A DNA stretch of 32,489 nt from CAYMTV01 sp964393525 (lineage in GTDB: Bacteria; Patescibacteriota; Microgenomatia; Daviesbacterales; UBA10151), in the NCBI GenBank assembly GCA_964393525.1, contig CAYMTV010000010.1:1-32489 (forward strand). Reading direction: 5' to 3'. Positions within the stretch are counted from its first letter, which is position 1. Each line of letters starts with the position of its first letter. Positions 6,618-14,497 of the stretch are shown in pieces. The position numbers and the translations under genes are program-made. The notes under the pieces were generated by a model. That model ran no database searches, was not told the origin of the DNA, and worked only from the letters and a program-made list of their open reading frames with translations.

Positions 6618-7736
6618 TTGCAATATATGTATTGCTACAGTTGCTCCAGTTCCTCCGACATTATGTGTCAGCCCGACTTTAGCATTTTTTATTTGTCTTT
6701 TACCGGCAGTGCCACTTAATTGTTCATAAACTTCTATAATCTGTTTGACACCGGTTGCTCCAACAGGATGCCCACAGCCTTTTAATCCGCCTGAAGTATT
6801 GACTGGCAGCTTCCCTCCAAGTTTTGTTATACCACTTTCAATAAATTTTCCACCTTCTCCTTTTTTGCAAAACCCTAGATCTTCCATAGCTAAAATTTCA
6901 GCAATAGTGAAGCAATCATGGACCTCGGCTAGATCGATGTCTTTTTGGGTGACCCCTGCCATTTTAAGTGCTTTTTTAGAAGCATCTTTTGTTGCTTTTA
7001 CTTCAACTAAACTTTCTCTATCTGCTAAACTCACAGAATCAGAAGCTACTGCTGAGCCAGTTATAAATACATTAGAGACTTTTTTGCTCAAAACTACGGC
7101 AGCTGCTCCATCCGTAATAGGGGAGGAGTCAAAAAGTGTCAAAGGATCTGCAACCATAGTTGATGATAAAACTTTCTCCAAAGATACTTCAAAAGGAAAT
7201 TGGGCCTTAGGGTTTAATGATGCATGATAATGATTTTTGACAGCAACAGATGCTAATTGTTCTTGGGTAGTATTGAATTTTTGCATATGGGCTTTAGCCA
7301 TTAAAGCATAGAGTGCTGGAAAGGTTAGTCCGGCTTTTCTTTCTTCCTCTGATGCTGCACCCATTAAAGCAGTGGAAATTTCAGTGCTAGAAAAATCAGT
7401 CATCTTTTCAACTCCTACAACCAAGACATTTTTATAAAGCCCGGATAAAATAGAAGTTACAGCCTGATGGATAGCAATTCCTCCTGATGCACAAGCTGCT
7501 TCAACATGGCTACTTGCTGATTTGATTCCTAAGTTTGAGGCAACTAAGCTTCCCAAATGATCTTGGCCGGATTTTGAATAGATCATATTGGCAACCAAAA
7601 CAGCATCAATCCTGTCTCTTTTTAGTCCGGAATTTGTAATAGCTTCATTTCCTGCTTCTAAAGCCAAATCAAGTAAGGATTTATCCCAGTGTTCCCCAAA
7701 CTTAGTTATGCCTGAACCTATGATTCCTACCTTCAT
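6612..7736 (-). CDS. Acetyl-CoA acetyltransferase (archaeal-type thiolase)
   Basis: A 374-residue thiolase that condenses two acetyl-CoA into acetoacetyl-CoA, the first step of the MVA pathway. The nucleophilic Cys82 lies in EAACASGGIAIH. Near the C-terminus are NTSGGLKGCGHPVGATG and HNVGGTGA, with the catalytic His and second Cys. Length and motif style match the archaeal/SCP2-like thiolases that work with HMG-CoA synthase and a DUF35 protein, and the gene order here is the same. Its ATG overlaps the HMG-CoA synthase stop as ATGA; AAAGGA lies 8 bases upstream. The stop codon lies in a 7-base repeat array. Confidence 0.93.
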   Translation of the reverse strand: MKVGIIGSGITKFGEHWDKSLLDLALEAGNEAITNSGLKRDRIDAVLVANMIYSKSGQDHLGSLVASNLGIKSASSHVEAACASGGIAIHQAVTSILSGLYKNVLVVGVEKMTDFSSTEISTALMGAASEEERKAGLTFPALYALMAKAHMQKFNTTQEQLASVAVKNHYHASLNPKAQFPFEVSLEKVLSSTMVADPLTLFDSSPITDGAAAVVLSKKVSNVFITGSAVASDSVSLADRESLVEVKATKDASKKALKMAGVTQKDIDLAEVHDCFTIAEILAMEDLGFCKKGEGGKFIESGITKLGGKLPVNTSGGLKGCGHPVGATGVKQIIEVYEQLSGTAGKRQIKNAKVGLTHNVGGTGATVAIHILQK

Positions 7737-8779
7737 GCTATGTATCCTTTCGAAATTAGAATTTTCATAAGCTCTGAGTACTCAATATAGTCGTTGTTTT
7801 TGATTTGGTCGGTAACTTTCGTTTTTTGGTTCTGTTGATATTTAGTAATTAAAGGTGTGGTATGAATGACGAATGCATCGGATCCTGCGCCAGATCCGTA
7901 GGAACATAGGAATATCTTTTGGTTGGGTTTGGCAATATCTAAAACTGCCGCTAATCCTAATAAAGATGAGGCAGAATATGGATTACCTATCTGTTCCACC
8001 TTAAATCCGGCTTCGAGTTGATTTAAGGAAAACCCAAGTTTTTTGGCAACTTCCTTGGGGAATTTACAGTTTGGCATATGAAAAACCGCGTAGTCATAAT
8101 CTGCAGATTTGCTGTTGGTTTTTTCCAAAAGATGGGTTGAAGCTTGGGTAATGTGGCTAAAATATGCCGGATCTCCGGTAAATCTTCCGGCATGGGAAGG
8201 AAACTTTTGTCCATCCCTCCGCCAGAAATCAGGCGTATCGGAAGAGTAAGAAGTTGAAGATATGATATCTGCAATTACCGGCCCGCTGCCTAAGACAAAC
8301 GCAGCTGCAGCAGAAGCAGCAGTATATTCCAAGGCATCGCCGGGTTTGGCCTGGGCGACATCTGATCCAATAACCAGCCCAAACTTGTGCTCTTTTAACT
8401 CATCCATTTTAGAGATAAGCCTCATAGCAGCGGTTGCAGCCTTACAGGCAAATTGGGTATCGATTGCTAAATAATTGTGGGGAAGTCCTATGATTTCTCC
8501 AACAATAGTTGAGGTGGGTTTGACCGCATAAGGGTGTGATTCGGACCCAACTGCCAACGCCTTAATATCTTCAAGAGCGATTTTTCCCGCTTCAATAGCA
8601 ATTAAAGCAGCTTCTATAGCCAGGGTTGTTGCATCTTCGTCGATTGCGGCAATAGATTTTTCAGTCAACCCCAAGCCTTTTTCTATTTCAGCTGGGTTTT
8701 TTTGCCAGAATTTAGCAATACTTTCAAGTTTGATCCGATATTTTGGAATGTATGTACCGTATGAAATAATTCCAGTCAT
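7733..8779 (-). CDS. Hydroxymethylglutaryl-CoA synthase
   Basis: A 348-residue HMG-CoA synthase that joins acetoacetyl-CoA and acetyl-CoA. The thiolase-fold catalytic Cys112 is in IDTQFACKAATAAM and the His in VFHMPNCKFPK (His234). GLGLTEKSI near residue 36 holds a Glu at the place expected in archaeal enzymes, and the C-terminal part contains GNPYSASSLLGLAAVLD. The length (about 350) is the archaeal and short bacterial form rather than the eukaryotic one. It overlaps both neighbours by ATGA (HMG-CoA reductase upstream, thiolase downstream), so translation is probably coupled. AAAAGG sits a few bases before the ATG. Confidence 0.95.
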   Translation of the reverse strand: MTGIISYGTYIPKYRIKLESIAKFWQKNPAEIEKGLGLTEKSIAAIDEDATTLAIEAALIAIEAGKIALEDIKALAVGSESHPYAVKPTSTIVGEIIGLPHNYLAIDTQFACKAATAAMRLISKMDELKEHKFGLVIGSDVAQAKPGDALEYTAASAAAAFVLGSGPVIADIISSTSYSSDTPDFWRRDGQKFPSHAGRFTGDPAYFSHITQASTHLLEKTNSKSADYDYAVFHMPNCKFPKEVAKKLGFSLNQLEAGFKVEQIGNPYSASSLLGLAAVLDIAKPNQKIFLCSYGSGAGSDAFVIHTTPLITKYQQNQKTKVTDQIKNNDYIEYSELMKILISKGYIA

Positions 8780-10149
8780 TTGCCTTTTCTCCCAAGCTTT
8801 ATGTGGGTTTTTCCTAATGTTCCTTCTGCTTGGGATGAGATTAAAGAGAGTTCACCTGCAAGAACAGCTGCACCTACAATATCCGCAAATTTTAGCACAT
8901 CGGAGGATCCTTTTATACCCATGATCGAGAAAGCTTCTTTCTGGGTAGGTAGGCCGGTACCGCCGCCAATTGTGCCTACAAGTAAAGCCGGTAAATAAAC
9001 TGAAAAGTATAAATCGCCACTATCCAAAACTTCGGCTGTGGTAATCCCTAAGCTTCCTTCAACAACTTGTCCTAGATCCTGGCCGGTTGCTGCAAAGATG
9101 GCGGCAATAATATTTGCAAAGTGAGCATTAAACCCTAAAGAGCCTGCCATGATGGAGCCTATTAAACATTTTCTGTAAACCACCTCTGAAATTTCCTCAC
9201 AAGTTACTTTCAAAACATCTTTAACAACTTTTTTGGGTAAAATAACCTCAGCCCAAACTCTTTTGCCCCGGCCGGAGATAAAGTTTAACCAGGCCCCTTT
9301 TTTATCGATGTCAAAATTTCCAGCAACCGATATACACTTCGCCCTTGTTTCCTGCTCAATTAATTTTACAGCTTCTTCTGTAGCAATAGTTGCCATATTC
9401 ATCCCCATCGCATCAGAGGAGTCAAAATAGAATCTAGCATATAGATTCTTACCAGCCATTCTGGTGCCAATTTNNNNNNNNNNACCCCGGCCTTCAATAA
9501 AATTTAACCAGGAAGGTTTTTTATCCAAATCATAATTTCCAGCCAGGGCGACACATTCAATTCCGGTTTTTTCTTCAATCAATCTAACTGCTGCTTCTGT
9601 AGCAATGGTAGCCATATTCATGCCCATGGCATCAGATGTATCGTATGAAAATCTGATATATAAATTCCGGCCAGTAGAGGCAGAATCTATTTTTAAAAGC
9701 TTTAGGTGGGAAGAAGTACTCTCGCAAAGTCTCTTAATTTGCTCATAATTTTCCCCAATCCATTTTTTAACTTCTAGGGAGTGGGTAATGCCATCAGTTT
9801 TAAAAACAGGGCCCCGGGTTATACCGACATTCTCAACAGCCACATTCGCTCCGCCACTTTCTGAAATTGCCTTGCACCCTCTTGAAACCGAAGCAACCAA
9901 AGCACCTTCAGTTGTAGCAAGGGGAATGTAAGTAGTTTGTAGTTGGTGGTTAGTAGTGCGTAGTGTAAGGGGACCAGCAATACCTAGTGGAATTTGGGTT
10001 GTTCCTATTAAACTCTCAATGTTTCGTCCTAAAACATCCTCTTCTGAAAAAGAAAAAAAAGATATATTTTTTAACGAGATTCCTAGTGTCTTTTCTAAAT
10101 ATTGGCGTTTTTCGGAGGCGCTTTTAAAGTCTCTGATATTTTTAATCAT
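8776..10149 (-). CDS. hmgA: HMG-CoA reductase (class I type), joined across an assembly gap with a duplicated segment
   Basis: Reduces HMG-CoA to mevalonate with NAD(P)H; first gene of the operon. Catalytic Glu81 (ATTEGALVAS), the DKK lysine, the GQD aspartate (ATGQDLGQVVEG) and the C-terminal His (GKTHIKLGRK) are present, as is DAMGMNM of the cofactor site. Residues 160-222 before the gap and 233-295 after it are two versions of the same region, about 43 of 63 identical by eye. A real enzyme has one. The two halves therefore come either from different strains or from two gene copies. Residues 61-74 are encoded by a 7-base repeat. The normal gene would be about 380-400 residues. Confidence 0.85.
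   Translation of the reverse strand: MIKNIRDFKSASEKRQYLEKTLGISLKNISFFSFSEEDVLGRNIESLIGTTQIPLGIAGPLTLRTTNHQLQTTYIPLATTEGALVASVSRGCKAISESGGANVAVENVGITRGPVFKTDGITHSLEVKKWIGENYEQIKRLCESTSSHLKLLKIDSASTGRNLYIRFSYDTSDAMGMNMATIATEAAVRLIEEKTGIECVALAGNYDLDKKPSWLNFIEGRGXXXXIGTRMAGKNLYARFYFDSSDAMGMNMATIATEEAVKLIEQETRAKCISVAGNFDIDKKGAWLNFISGRGKRVWAEVILPKKVVKDVLKVTCEEISEVVYRKCLIGSIMAGSLGFNAHFANIIAAIFAATGQDLGQVVEGSLGITTAEVLDSGDLYFSVYLPALLVGTIGGGTGLPTQKEAFSIMGIKGSSDVLKFADIVGAAVLAGELSLISSQAEGTLGKTHIKLGRKGK
9474..9483. other. Assembly gap (10 N) in HMG-CoA reductase, suspect join
   Basis: Ten Ns between two contigs whose ends encode the same protein region with clear sequence differences. The frame matches across the Ns only by chance of the filler length. 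Confidence 0.97.
9928..9969. repeat. Six-unit heptanucleotide array inside HMG-CoA reductase
   Basis: GTAAGTA, GTTTGTA, GTTGGTG, GTTAGTA, GTGCGTA, GTGTAAG in perfect 7-base phase, 42 bases in all and so exactly 14 codons. It encodes LTLRTTNHQLQTTY between the IPLGIAGP and IPLATTEG motifs, where relatives usually have a shorter connection. Confidence 0.85.
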
Positions 10150-10161
10150 TTAAGCGGGGTA

Positions 10162-10167
10162 ATTGTA
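10162..10167 (-). promoter_or_regulatory. Candidate -10 box of the MVA operon
   Basis: On the minus strand TACAAT lies 12 bases before the HMG-CoA reductase ATG, in the 65-base gap shared with divergent uppS. A TTTTTG stands 18 bases further upstream. No Shine-Dalgarno precedes the ATG. Confidence 0.45.
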
Positions 10168-10214
10168 TCAAATCTATCCTAAATTCAAAAATTGTGTTAA
10201 ATTATCGAAAGCTT

Positions 10215-10919
10215 ATGGCAAAAAAAGCGTTAGACATTATACCCAAACATATTGCCATCATTATGGACGGAAACAGACGCTGGGCGCGCGCCCGCGGTTT
10301 GCCAGATAGAGAGGGACATAGAGTCGGTGTCGAAAAAATTGAAGAGATAATTAAGGCTGCCGGAAAGATGGGAGTTCAAATTATCACAATTTACGCTTTG
10401 TCTACGGAAAATATCAGAGAGCGGGCTAAAAGGGAGGTAGCAGATCTTTTTAATATTATTAGAAGAACTTATCAAAATAAGTTTAAAGATATGATGAAAA
10501 ACGGAGTCAGGTTATCAATCTTAGGCGAGATTGAAGGTTTGCCGGGTGCCATCAGAAAAATTGTCAGTGAAGTCAAAAGAACCTACATTAAAAACGAATC
10601 CATCAAACTAAATATTGCCCTAAATTATGGAGGCAAAAAAGAACTAATTCATGCTATAAAAAATCTTTTAAAGGAAGGCATAGACCTTAAAAAGATCAAT
10701 GAAAAAGATCTGGATAAGTATTTATACACCAAAGGTGAGCCGGATCCGGAGCTTGTTATAAGAACAGGAGGCAGGATTAGACTTTCAAATTTCTTACTTT
10801 GGCAAACTGCATACTCTGAGCTTTACTTTACTAAGATTCTCTGGCCGGACTTTGACGGGGAGGAGCTAAAAAAAGCCATTATCTGGTATCAAAAGCAGCA
10901 AAGAAACTTTGGCAGATAA
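10215..10919 (+). CDS. uppS: Isoprenyl (undecaprenyl) diphosphate synthase
   Basis: A cis-prenyltransferase that extends farnesyl-PP with IPP to the lipid carrier used for cell-wall and polysaccharide synthesis. The 234-residue protein has IAIIMDGNRRWA with the Mg-binding Asp, ITIYALSTENIRER, ELVIRTGGRIRLSNFLLWQ and SELYF, all hallmark regions in order. A longer reading from a GTG at 10194 adds seven residues; I prefer the ATG because homologues begin close to the DGN motif. It is divergent from the MVA operon, which supplies its IPP, and converges on the surface-protein genes with a 4-base gap. Confidence 0.95.
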   Translation: MAKKALDIIPKHIAIIMDGNRRWARARGLPDREGHRVGVEKIEEIIKAAGKMGVQIITIYALSTENIRERAKREVADLFNIIRRTYQNKFKDMMKNGVRLSILGEIEGLPGAIRKIVSEVKRTYIKNESIKLNIALNYGGKKELIHAIKNLLKEGIDLKKINEKDLDKYLYTKGEPDPELVIRTGGRIRLSNFLLWQTAYSELYFTKILWPDFDGEELKKAIIWYQKQQRNFGR

Positions 10920-10923
10920 ATCT

Positions 10924-11757
10924 TCATGGAGCTTCCGGTAAATCTTTTAGTCCGAGATCTTCACCGTAGCTGGTGCTTTCGGATGTGATTGTTAAATCCT
11001 CGGAAAATAAATCCTTTAGGATTACCAAGTACTTGATTTGATGGTTGATTTGTTCGACTGGCTGATTATTATCCAATAGATTTCTCCTAAACTTTATTGC
11101 TTCCTCAGATTCAGAATAAGGTTTTAAAGAGATTAAGCTACCATTTATTTTTAATGGTTCGGCCAGGATATTTTGGGAAGGACAAAAAGTGCTATCAAAG
11201 GCTGTACAAATTGTTCCGTAAGCAATTAAAACCGCATCAATTTTCTCAACCGTCTTTTCAATGTTAATATCTCCGGCAACAACAAAAACTAAGCCATCAG
11301 GAGCATAAGTTATATCTTGGGTAATGGTTAAACTTTGGTCAATAAAAACTACCTTAGTTCCGGGAGAATTATTAACAAATGTAATAGTATCCAAAGTCAT
11401 GCCGGAATCGGACCCGACTAAATAAATGCCATCACGATTGTCAGAGGTAATCTCGTCAAATTGAGTAACTCTTTTTTTATTTTGAGCAGACCGGGTATAA
11501 AATTGGTTTTTTAAATTTTTATAGGTTGGGATGGTAAATTTTTCTATGTCAACCCTTCCTCCAGCACTACTAGTATTGGTTATGCACCTGCCTTTTGAAG
11601 TTGTCCCAAATTTGCTTGCTGGATTAATATCACTGGTTGAGACTAAACCTTCTGCTCGGGGATTTATTTCATCTGTGTTACAAGAAGTAGCTCCATAAAT
11701 AATTTTTGCAGTAAAAAAAATTACCAAAATTGAAATAAAAAATAGCAGTTGTCTCAT
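10924..11757 (-). CDS. Secreted protein of unknown function, surface-protein partner
   Basis: A 277-residue protein with an N-terminal signal peptide (hydrophobic residues about 4-20, ending near YGAT). I see no enzyme motif. The segments GLVSTSDINPASKFG, DGIYLVGSDSGMTLDTITF, VVFIDQSLTITQDITY and LVFVVAGDINIEKTV look like the parallel-beta C-terminal region that, as I recall, follows a GGDVHS segment in single-chain surface proteins of related bacteria. Here it is a separate gene whose ATG overlaps the upstream stop (ATGA), so the two may be a split protein that works together at the cell surface. Confidence 0.6.
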   Translation of the reverse strand: MRQLLFFISILVIFFTAKIIYGATSCNTDEINPRAEGLVSTSDINPASKFGTTSKGRCITNTSSAGGRVDIEKFTIPTYKNLKNQFYTRSAQNKKRVTQFDEITSDNRDGIYLVGSDSGMTLDTITFVNNSPGTKVVFIDQSLTITQDITYAPDGLVFVVAGDINIEKTVEKIDAVLIAYGTICTAFDSTFCPSQNILAEPLKINGSLISLKPYSESEEAIKFRRNLLDNNQPVEQINHQIKYLVILKDLFSEDLTITSESTSYGEDLGLKDLPEAP

Positions 11758-12983
11758 GGTCCACCCGGGGTATAGATTTCGATGTTTGAGTGAACATCCC
11801 CACCGGTGGTTTGGATCCAGGGGCCAAGACAGGTAGAGTAATCAAATTCACCTAAAAGATAAGGAGCTGAAGTTTTAGGAGGAGTATCATTATCTGTAGC
11901 AGTTGCCTCCAGTCTATATTTATTATCTAAAGTTAATTGATCAGTTACAGGTGGAGGTCTAAAATCATACTCCCAAATTGAAGGGCCTAAGGGGTTATTT
12001 GCCGCAGCAAAAGAGGAGGAGGTATTATTTGTCAGATTTATACGTCTAATATTGACTGAGGCGACTCCGGAAGATTCATCACTTGCTGTAACCTTGATTG
12101 GCTGGGCATTCGACCAGGAATTTGGAGTAAAACAAGCTGGTAAAAATGAGTTTAGGCTCACTATTGGGGCTTGGCAATCTCGAGCCGGTGTCGCAGGAGA
12201 AATTCCTGAACTTGTACCATTGGGCCCAAGGGCTATTACTTGATATGAGTAAGCAGTTCCAGGTATTAAGTTTTGAGTATCTGAGTAACTACTGGTAGTT
12301 TGAGTACTGAGTAGCTGATAGTTTAAGGTACTGGTAAATAGATTGTTTTGTCCAATAATGCCTGAAGCTTGGGGTCCTGACCAGGAAAGCTGAACAATCG
12401 GAGAGGATCCAGGACTTTTAAACTGTAAAGAAAAAGGGTATTTTTCTCCACCAGTTAAGTTTTTCTTGGTATCAAAAGTCTTATCACTCTTGTTATTCCA
12501 TTTATTCACCTCTCGTTTATAGTTAAAGTAAAACACTACTCCGCCATTGGATCTGACAGTAAGTGTATATTTACCATTTTGAGGAATTAATATATAACCA
12601 TTCCATCTGACGCTAAAGGTTGAGCCAAAGCTTGGATCGGGTTTATCTTGTGTCCAAGCAGTTGAATCGATAGAAGCGTCGATCCTTCTCAAATCGTAAA
12701 GGCCTGTTAATTCACTATTTTTATAGTAAAAGCCATAGACCCCATCACCTTGGGTTTTTTCACTACCATTCGACTTCCAGATCTCATAATTTGTGGTGTT
12801 AGGATCAGATGCAGGCGTCCAGGAGACGTCTATTGTAGGTGTTGTGTTATTGCAGCTTGAAGTTGTTGTAACGGCAGGTTTGGTTGGACAATTAGGACAA
12901 CCGCCCCCGCCATATTGAGCGCTAACATTTGGTACACTGAGGATTAGGAAGAGTAAGGCAAGGATAGACAGGTGAATCTTCAT
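11754..12983 (-). CDS. Secreted PA14/fibronectin-type surface protein
   Basis: A 409-residue protein with a clear Sec signal peptide (MKIHLSILALLFLILSVPNVSAQ region, cleavage near residue 22). After it comes a Cys-containing GGGGCPNCP stretch and an Fn3-like part (TPTIDVSWTPASDPNTTNYEIW). A PA14-like beta-barrel is inserted, with GDGVYGFYYKNSELTGL, SFSVRWNGYILIPQNGKYTLTVRSNGGVVFYFN and IVQLSWSGP. The second half of the Fn3 fold (SYQVIALGPNGTS) and an Ig-like domain (PIKVTASDESSGVASVNIR) follow. The end reads WIQTTGGDVHSN. PA14 often binds carbohydrate, so adhesion or glycan binding is likely. First of a two-gene unit; divergent from the sulfatase-like gene. Confidence 0.75.
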   Translation of the reverse strand: MKIHLSILALLFLILSVPNVSAQYGGGGCPNCPTKPAVTTTSSCNNTTPTIDVSWTPASDPNTTNYEIWKSNGSEKTQGDGVYGFYYKNSELTGLYDLRRIDASIDSTAWTQDKPDPSFGSTFSVRWNGYILIPQNGKYTLTVRSNGGVVFYFNYKREVNKWNNKSDKTFDTKKNLTGGEKYPFSLQFKSPGSSPIVQLSWSGPQASGIIGQNNLFTSTLNYQLLSTQTTSSYSDTQNLIPGTAYSYQVIALGPNGTSSGISPATPARDCQAPIVSLNSFLPACFTPNSWSNAQPIKVTASDESSGVASVNIRRINLTNNTSSSFAAANNPLGPSIWEYDFRPPPVTDQLTLDNKYRLEATATDNDTPPKTSAPYLLGEFDYSTCLGPWIQTTGGDVHSNIEIYTPGGP

Positions 12984-13005
12984 AGGATAAACTTAGATGG
13001 TTTAA

Positions 13006-13011
13006 TATAAT
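13006..13011 (+). promoter_or_regulatory. -10 box of the sulfatase-like gene
   Basis: Perfect TATAAT ending 8 bases before the ATG at 13020; no Shine-Dalgarno and no convincing -35. Suggests a leaderless transcript. Confidence 0.6.
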
Positions 13012-13019
13012 TATAGCAA

Positions 13020-14489
13020 ATGTCTTATCTGCCAAAAAGATCACTGTTAAAAGTACTCTTATTTTTGATAATACTGATCGGATTAATTTTTTTGTTAAAC
13101 TTATCTTTTTTCTCTAAACTTAAATCTCCAGAGTTTAATTTAGTCATCATCTCAATAGACACCTTAAGACCCGATCATATGGGAGTATATGGTTATAACA
13201 AAGATACTACTCCTAATATAGATACATGGGCAAAAAATGCAAATGTTTTTACTAATGTCAGAACCATAGTTCCAATGACTATGCCTTCTTTTGCCGCTTT
13301 GATGACCGGCAAAAATCCTTTGGACACCAGGATTGTCACCAATCAAGGCTGGCTTTTGTCTGATAACTCAACTACCTTAGCTTCTGTTTTACGATCAAAG
13401 GGTTATAGAGTTGCTTCTTTCACAACTGGAGCTTTAAATCCAAAGATAACTAATATAAACAAAGGAGTTGAGGAAACAGAGTTTTTGGTTTTTAAGAGAT
13501 ATTTTTTCAAAGAGCAAAATGAGTACTATTATCAGTCTGATAGAGGAGAGTATGAAACATTCTTAGGAAAATCCCAGGATTTTTTGAGTAAAAATAAAGA
13601 CAGCAAATTCTTTCTTTGGGTGCATTTAATGGATCCTCATGCTCCATACCAACCCCCAAATGACTTAAAATGCAAGTTTAATCAAAAGTATTGTGATTAC
13701 ATAAATAGCAATTCTCAAGAAGAATTGGAGGAAGAGAGAGCAGATTATCAATTTTGTCAAAATGAATCTATTCCTCAGGACAAACTTGAGCTTTTTGAAA
13801 CTTTATATGATGGAGGAGTGGCTTACTCCGATAAGTTGGTTGGACAAATCTTAAATCAAATCAAAAAGCTTAATTTAGAAAAAAATACTATAGTTTTATT
13901 ATATGGTGATCATGGCGAAGGGTTTGATCACAATTATTTCTTTAATCACAGGGATGTGTTATATGATTCTGCTTTAAAAATTCCTTTAATTATTAAAACA
14001 CCAGATACAAACTCAAAAAAATCAGATTTAGCAATTGATAATACAGACATTTTACCCACTCTTTTGGACTTACTCGGGATTAAATATCAGGATCCCAATA
14101 TTTATGGCAAAAGCTTTTCGTCTGAGTTTGGTTTAAACCCAATTAGGTTTGGCAATATTGTCAGCAGCGGACAAAAAAAGTTATTTTTTTCAAACCATAC
14201 TTTGACAAAATTTGCAGTTTTGGATGGGGATTATAAATATATTTATTCTTTAGATGACTCATGTTTGTTAAATGGTCAAAACGATGAATTATATAATCTA
14301 AAGGATGATCCAAAAGAGCTTAATAATTTATTTGAGAGTAAACCTAAGATAGCTCAAAAACTTAAAGACGAATTATTTAAATATCTCTCAAAATATAACT
14401 TACCACCAAAATTTAGAACCAGAAATAATCAAAATACTCCGGCTAAAATAGAACTCCAAAACGAAGTCCGCCAGTTTTTACCTTATTAA
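13020..14489 (+). CDS. Membrane-anchored sulfatase/phosphotransferase-like enzyme (alkaline phosphatase superfamily)
   Basis: A 489-residue protein with one N-terminal transmembrane segment (about residues 10-30) and an external sulfatase-fold domain. The first metal site is in VIISIDTLRPDHMGVYGY, and the second is YGDHGEGFDHN. HLMDPHAPYQPP is also typical. Where true sulfatases have Cys or Ser (C/S-x-P-x-R), this has Thr in MTMPSFAALMTG. It therefore probably does not carry formylglycine and may be a phosphotransferase or phosphatase acting on surface glycans, as for LtaS- or EptA-type enzymes. First gene of the AT-rich surface-polysaccharide block; the O-antigen-ligase-like gene starts 9 bases later. 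Confidence 0.8.
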   Translation: MSYLPKRSLLKVLLFLIILIGLIFLLNLSFFSKLKSPEFNLVIISIDTLRPDHMGVYGYNKDTTPNIDTWAKNANVFTNVRTIVPMTMPSFAALMTGKNPLDTRIVTNQGWLLSDNSTTLASVLRSKGYRVASFTTGALNPKITNINKGVEETEFLVFKRYFFKEQNEYYYQSDRGEYETFLGKSQDFLSKNKDSKFFLWVHLMDPHAPYQPPNDLKCKFNQKYCDYINSNSQEELEEERADYQFCQNESIPQDKLELFETLYDGGVAYSDKLVGQILNQIKKLNLEKNTIVLLYGDHGEGFDHNYFFNHRDVLYDSALKIPLIIKTPDTNSKKSDLAIDNTDILPTLLDLLGIKYQDPNIYGKSFSSEFGLNPIRFGNIVSSGQKKLFFSNHTLTKFAVLDGDYKYIYSLDDSCLLNGQNDELYNLKDDPKELNNLFESKPKIAQKLKDELFKYLSKYNLPPKFRTRNNQNTPAKIELQNEVRQFLPY

Positions 14490-14497
14490 GCTAAATT

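Noticed and set aside
6745..7227. 160-residue plus-strand open frame over the thiolase gene
   Set aside because: Antisense shadow of a gene with clear catalytic motifs.
5602..9969. Repeat arrays considered as CRISPR
   Set aside because: Period is 7 bases with no spacers and no cas genes.
12274..12322. Possible fifth 7-base repeat array in the PA14 protein gene
   Set aside because: Units are too degenerate (several differ at three or more positions) to tell from a Ser/Thr-rich coding stretch.
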